Assembly (NCBI RefSeq): GCF_029227915.1
Contig: NC_079884.1
Location: 20,832,001 to 20,896,000, forward strand
DNA from: Hydractinia symbiolongicarpus
Lineage: Eukaryota > Cnidaria > Hydrozoa > Anthoathecata > Hydractiniidae
Direction: 5' to 3'
Length of the DNA stretch: 64,000 bases
Numbering within the stretch: position 1 is the stretch's first letter; the number at the start of each line of letters is the position of its first letter. Positions 62,256 through 64,000 of this stretch are shown here, piece by piece. Position numbers and translations under genes: made by a program. The notes under the pieces are model-generated. The model was not told the origin of the DNA and did not search any database. It saw only the letters and a program-made list of their open reading frames with translations.

Positions 62256-62309
62256 AAACCGCTAATTAATGGTGACACGAGGACACCATTGTCGGTTGGT
62301 TAGCGGTTT
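62256..62309. repeat. Two-tier stem-loop
   Basis: AAACCGCTAA / TTAGCGGTTT (outer, 10 bp) encloses AATGGTG / CACCATT (inner, 7 bp) around a 9-nt loop. The pairing is perfect in both stems. It could be a degenerate MITE core or an RNA structure. Confidence 0.6.
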
Positions 62310-63300
62310 CTAACAACGGTTTCTAAAGCGATTATGAGGTTCAAATGTCAAGCTGCACTATAATATCACAATATCGACTGTTTTTTTTTTTTTTTGTACA
62401 ACGTTGCGACAATATCTTGCCAAGTTCTCACTGAAAAAAATATAAGTAAACACTCTTAAAAATATCGAGTTATTTTAAACATTGTTTACATCTCAGCCCT
62501 TGCCAGCGGTGGATTTATACACAGTGCAGATTAATTAATTTTTTCGTTAATCCGGTAGGGAAGATAGGAATTATGACAGACGTTTCAGTAAGATCGTCTG
62601 CGATTTTGAGGGAAATGATTTTTTTTTCTACATCAACACACCACGCAACTTGGTGGTAAGAAGTTTGAACAAATGCGCGTGCGTAAAACTTATTACGGCA
62701 AAAGTGTACACGAATGTTAGTCACGTGATGTAAACAAAATTATTTTTTTGGAATCTTTGTAATGGATTAAATTAGATACTATTTAAATAAGCTTGCCTTA
62801 TTTTTTTTTGAACACTTTAAATAAAAAAATTACTCAATATTTGAGCACACTGCCAGAACGATCTATGTGTGTTAGGTTACAATTTTAAAACTAATATTCG
62901 CGTGAATTGATTATCAAGGATCAATATCACAGCCTCACAGAAAGCAAAATCTTTTTTAAGGGGAGGAGGGGGGCGGGTAAGTCTACCATAGGCTACCGTG
63001 TGCTACCATTGTAATAAAGTGTGAAAAGGGACTGTGTTTTTCATCTTCAAGGCAACCTTTTTTCTAAAATACACGCTATTTGAATCTATTAAAGATGTGA
63101 CATGTGCACACGATGTTGAACTAACACCATAAATTTATGGGGAATAAAATGCACAAGTGTTACAAAATAGACACCTGAAATTCACCTCAGCGAAACAAAC
63201 CTATCAGTAATTATTCTCCTCCAATAGGAAGATTAAGATCGTACGGAGGGAGACAATGACTGCCCGGAAATTGACTAAGAATAAAGCGATTTAATTTCCT

Positions 63301-63392
63301 GTTGGTTTTGTTATTTTTGTTGTGGTTATTGTTGTTCTTTTCGTTGTTGTTGTTGTTGGTGTTGGTGTTTTTGTTAGTGTTGTTGTTTTTAC
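63301..63392. repeat. TTG-rich microsatellite
   Basis: Imperfect GTT/TTG repeats with GGTGTT variants. The Asn/Thr-rich frames read from the opposite strand are artefacts of it. The remainder to 64,000 shows no gene. Confidence 0.8.
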
Positions 63393-64000
63393 TACATGAC
63401 AGCAAGCTAAACGGTTTGCAAAACCTCCACCAGCAATTAAATGAGTTTTTATCGACCTTGTGGTTATTTTAAAATTTCCATTCATTATATAAATGACAAA
63501 TTGTACTTTGATGCCAAACAGACAAACATGTCAATTTAGGTAGACGATTTATATGTACATTAGAGTGTGATTTGTTAATTGTTGTCAAGACGAAATGTAA
63601 TCGTTGGAATCTTAAAATGTAACTCGATTGCTCCATTTTAATTAAAAATTGTAATCGATTTAATGTCAGTTTTAATCCACTGAATAGTAAACGGCAAGGT
63701 ATCTTAGCTAAAAATGATCAAAATATGCTGCGTGTGTTTAGATATGTTCAAAAATTTGTTATTGGAGATATCAAGTCAAAAATTATGGCTCTTCTTAGAC
63801 ACAGCGCTAGACAAGGGGTGGGAGTTTTGAGATTGTTATTTCTTAGATTAGCCAAAACGTACACTCTGCCCTGTATAAATCTCTTCCATATCAACCATAG
63901 TTGACATTTTCCAGGGAGGTTCCCCCTCTACCCGCTTCCTCTCCTCAGACGGCTACGCCCTGAAGTGCATAAAAACTTTTCTTTTATAAACACAGCTGGT

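Noticed and set aside
62515-62724. 69-codon minus-strand frame
   Set aside because: It starts at GTG, shows no family motif and has no splice context.
63211-63485. Asn- and Thr-rich frames on the minus strand
   Set aside because: They come from the TTG microsatellite and have no flanking conserved sequence.

Overview
The window is AT-rich animal nuclear DNA. Its genes have many short exons with GT-AG introns, repeats are plentiful and there is no operon structure. The retroelement families (an L2/CR1-like LINE, and a reverse-transcriptase element with an N-terminal zinc finger and a C-terminal Cys-rich block) and the general texture suggest a cnidarian, most likely a hydrozoan. That assignment is an inference from style, not proven. 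All gene names below rest on motif and family recognition plus matching splice phases.

Layout, left to right. 1-5,913 (minus): the 5' end of a C2-domain gene, with its second exon at 636-924 and its first at 5,805-5,913; the 4.9-kb intron between them holds a decayed LINE and a rearranged SINE. 5,914-8,983: no gene; hairpin-forming repeats and a 12-bp minisatellite. 8,984-24,753 (minus): POLRMT, the mitochondrial RNA polymerase, resolved into 17 exons with consistent phases; only the last few C-terminal codons were not found. One intron carries a piggyBac-like TTAA-flanked MITE. 26,376-27,536 (minus): MAEA, the CTLH-complex ubiquitin ligase, with an uninterrupted coding region. 27,560-28,960: repeats. 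29,038-32,176: a complete 3,139-bp mobile element with 75-bp perfect terminal inverted repeats and a 9-bp target-site duplication. It carries only two convergent ORFs, a ZAD zinc-finger domain and a RecQ-like helicase, whose stop codons overlap. 32,231-32,584: tRNA-derived SINE. 33,257-35,464 (plus): POLR1F (RPA43), three exons. 35,510-35,776 (minus): unassigned C-terminal exon. 36,082-36,580 (minus): a sarcosine-oxidase-like pseudogene broken by a 14-bp tandem duplication. 37,878-50,479 (minus): BAG6, 25 exons with a fully consistent reading frame of 1,117 codons. 50,480-56,760: minisatellites, MITEs and a dispersed repeat also present at 28 kb. 56,769-58,690 (minus): decayed retroelement that has lost its reverse-transcriptase core. 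58,700-64,000: no recognisable gene.

The host genes are unrelated housekeeping genes: mitochondrial transcription (POLRMT), RNA polymerase I (POLR1F), ubiquitin-dependent turnover (MAEA) and membrane-protein quality control (BAG6). No functional cluster is evident. The most interesting object is the 3.1-kb element at 29-32 kb, which combines a clean TIR/TSD structure with helicase and zinc-finger cargo and no visible transposase.
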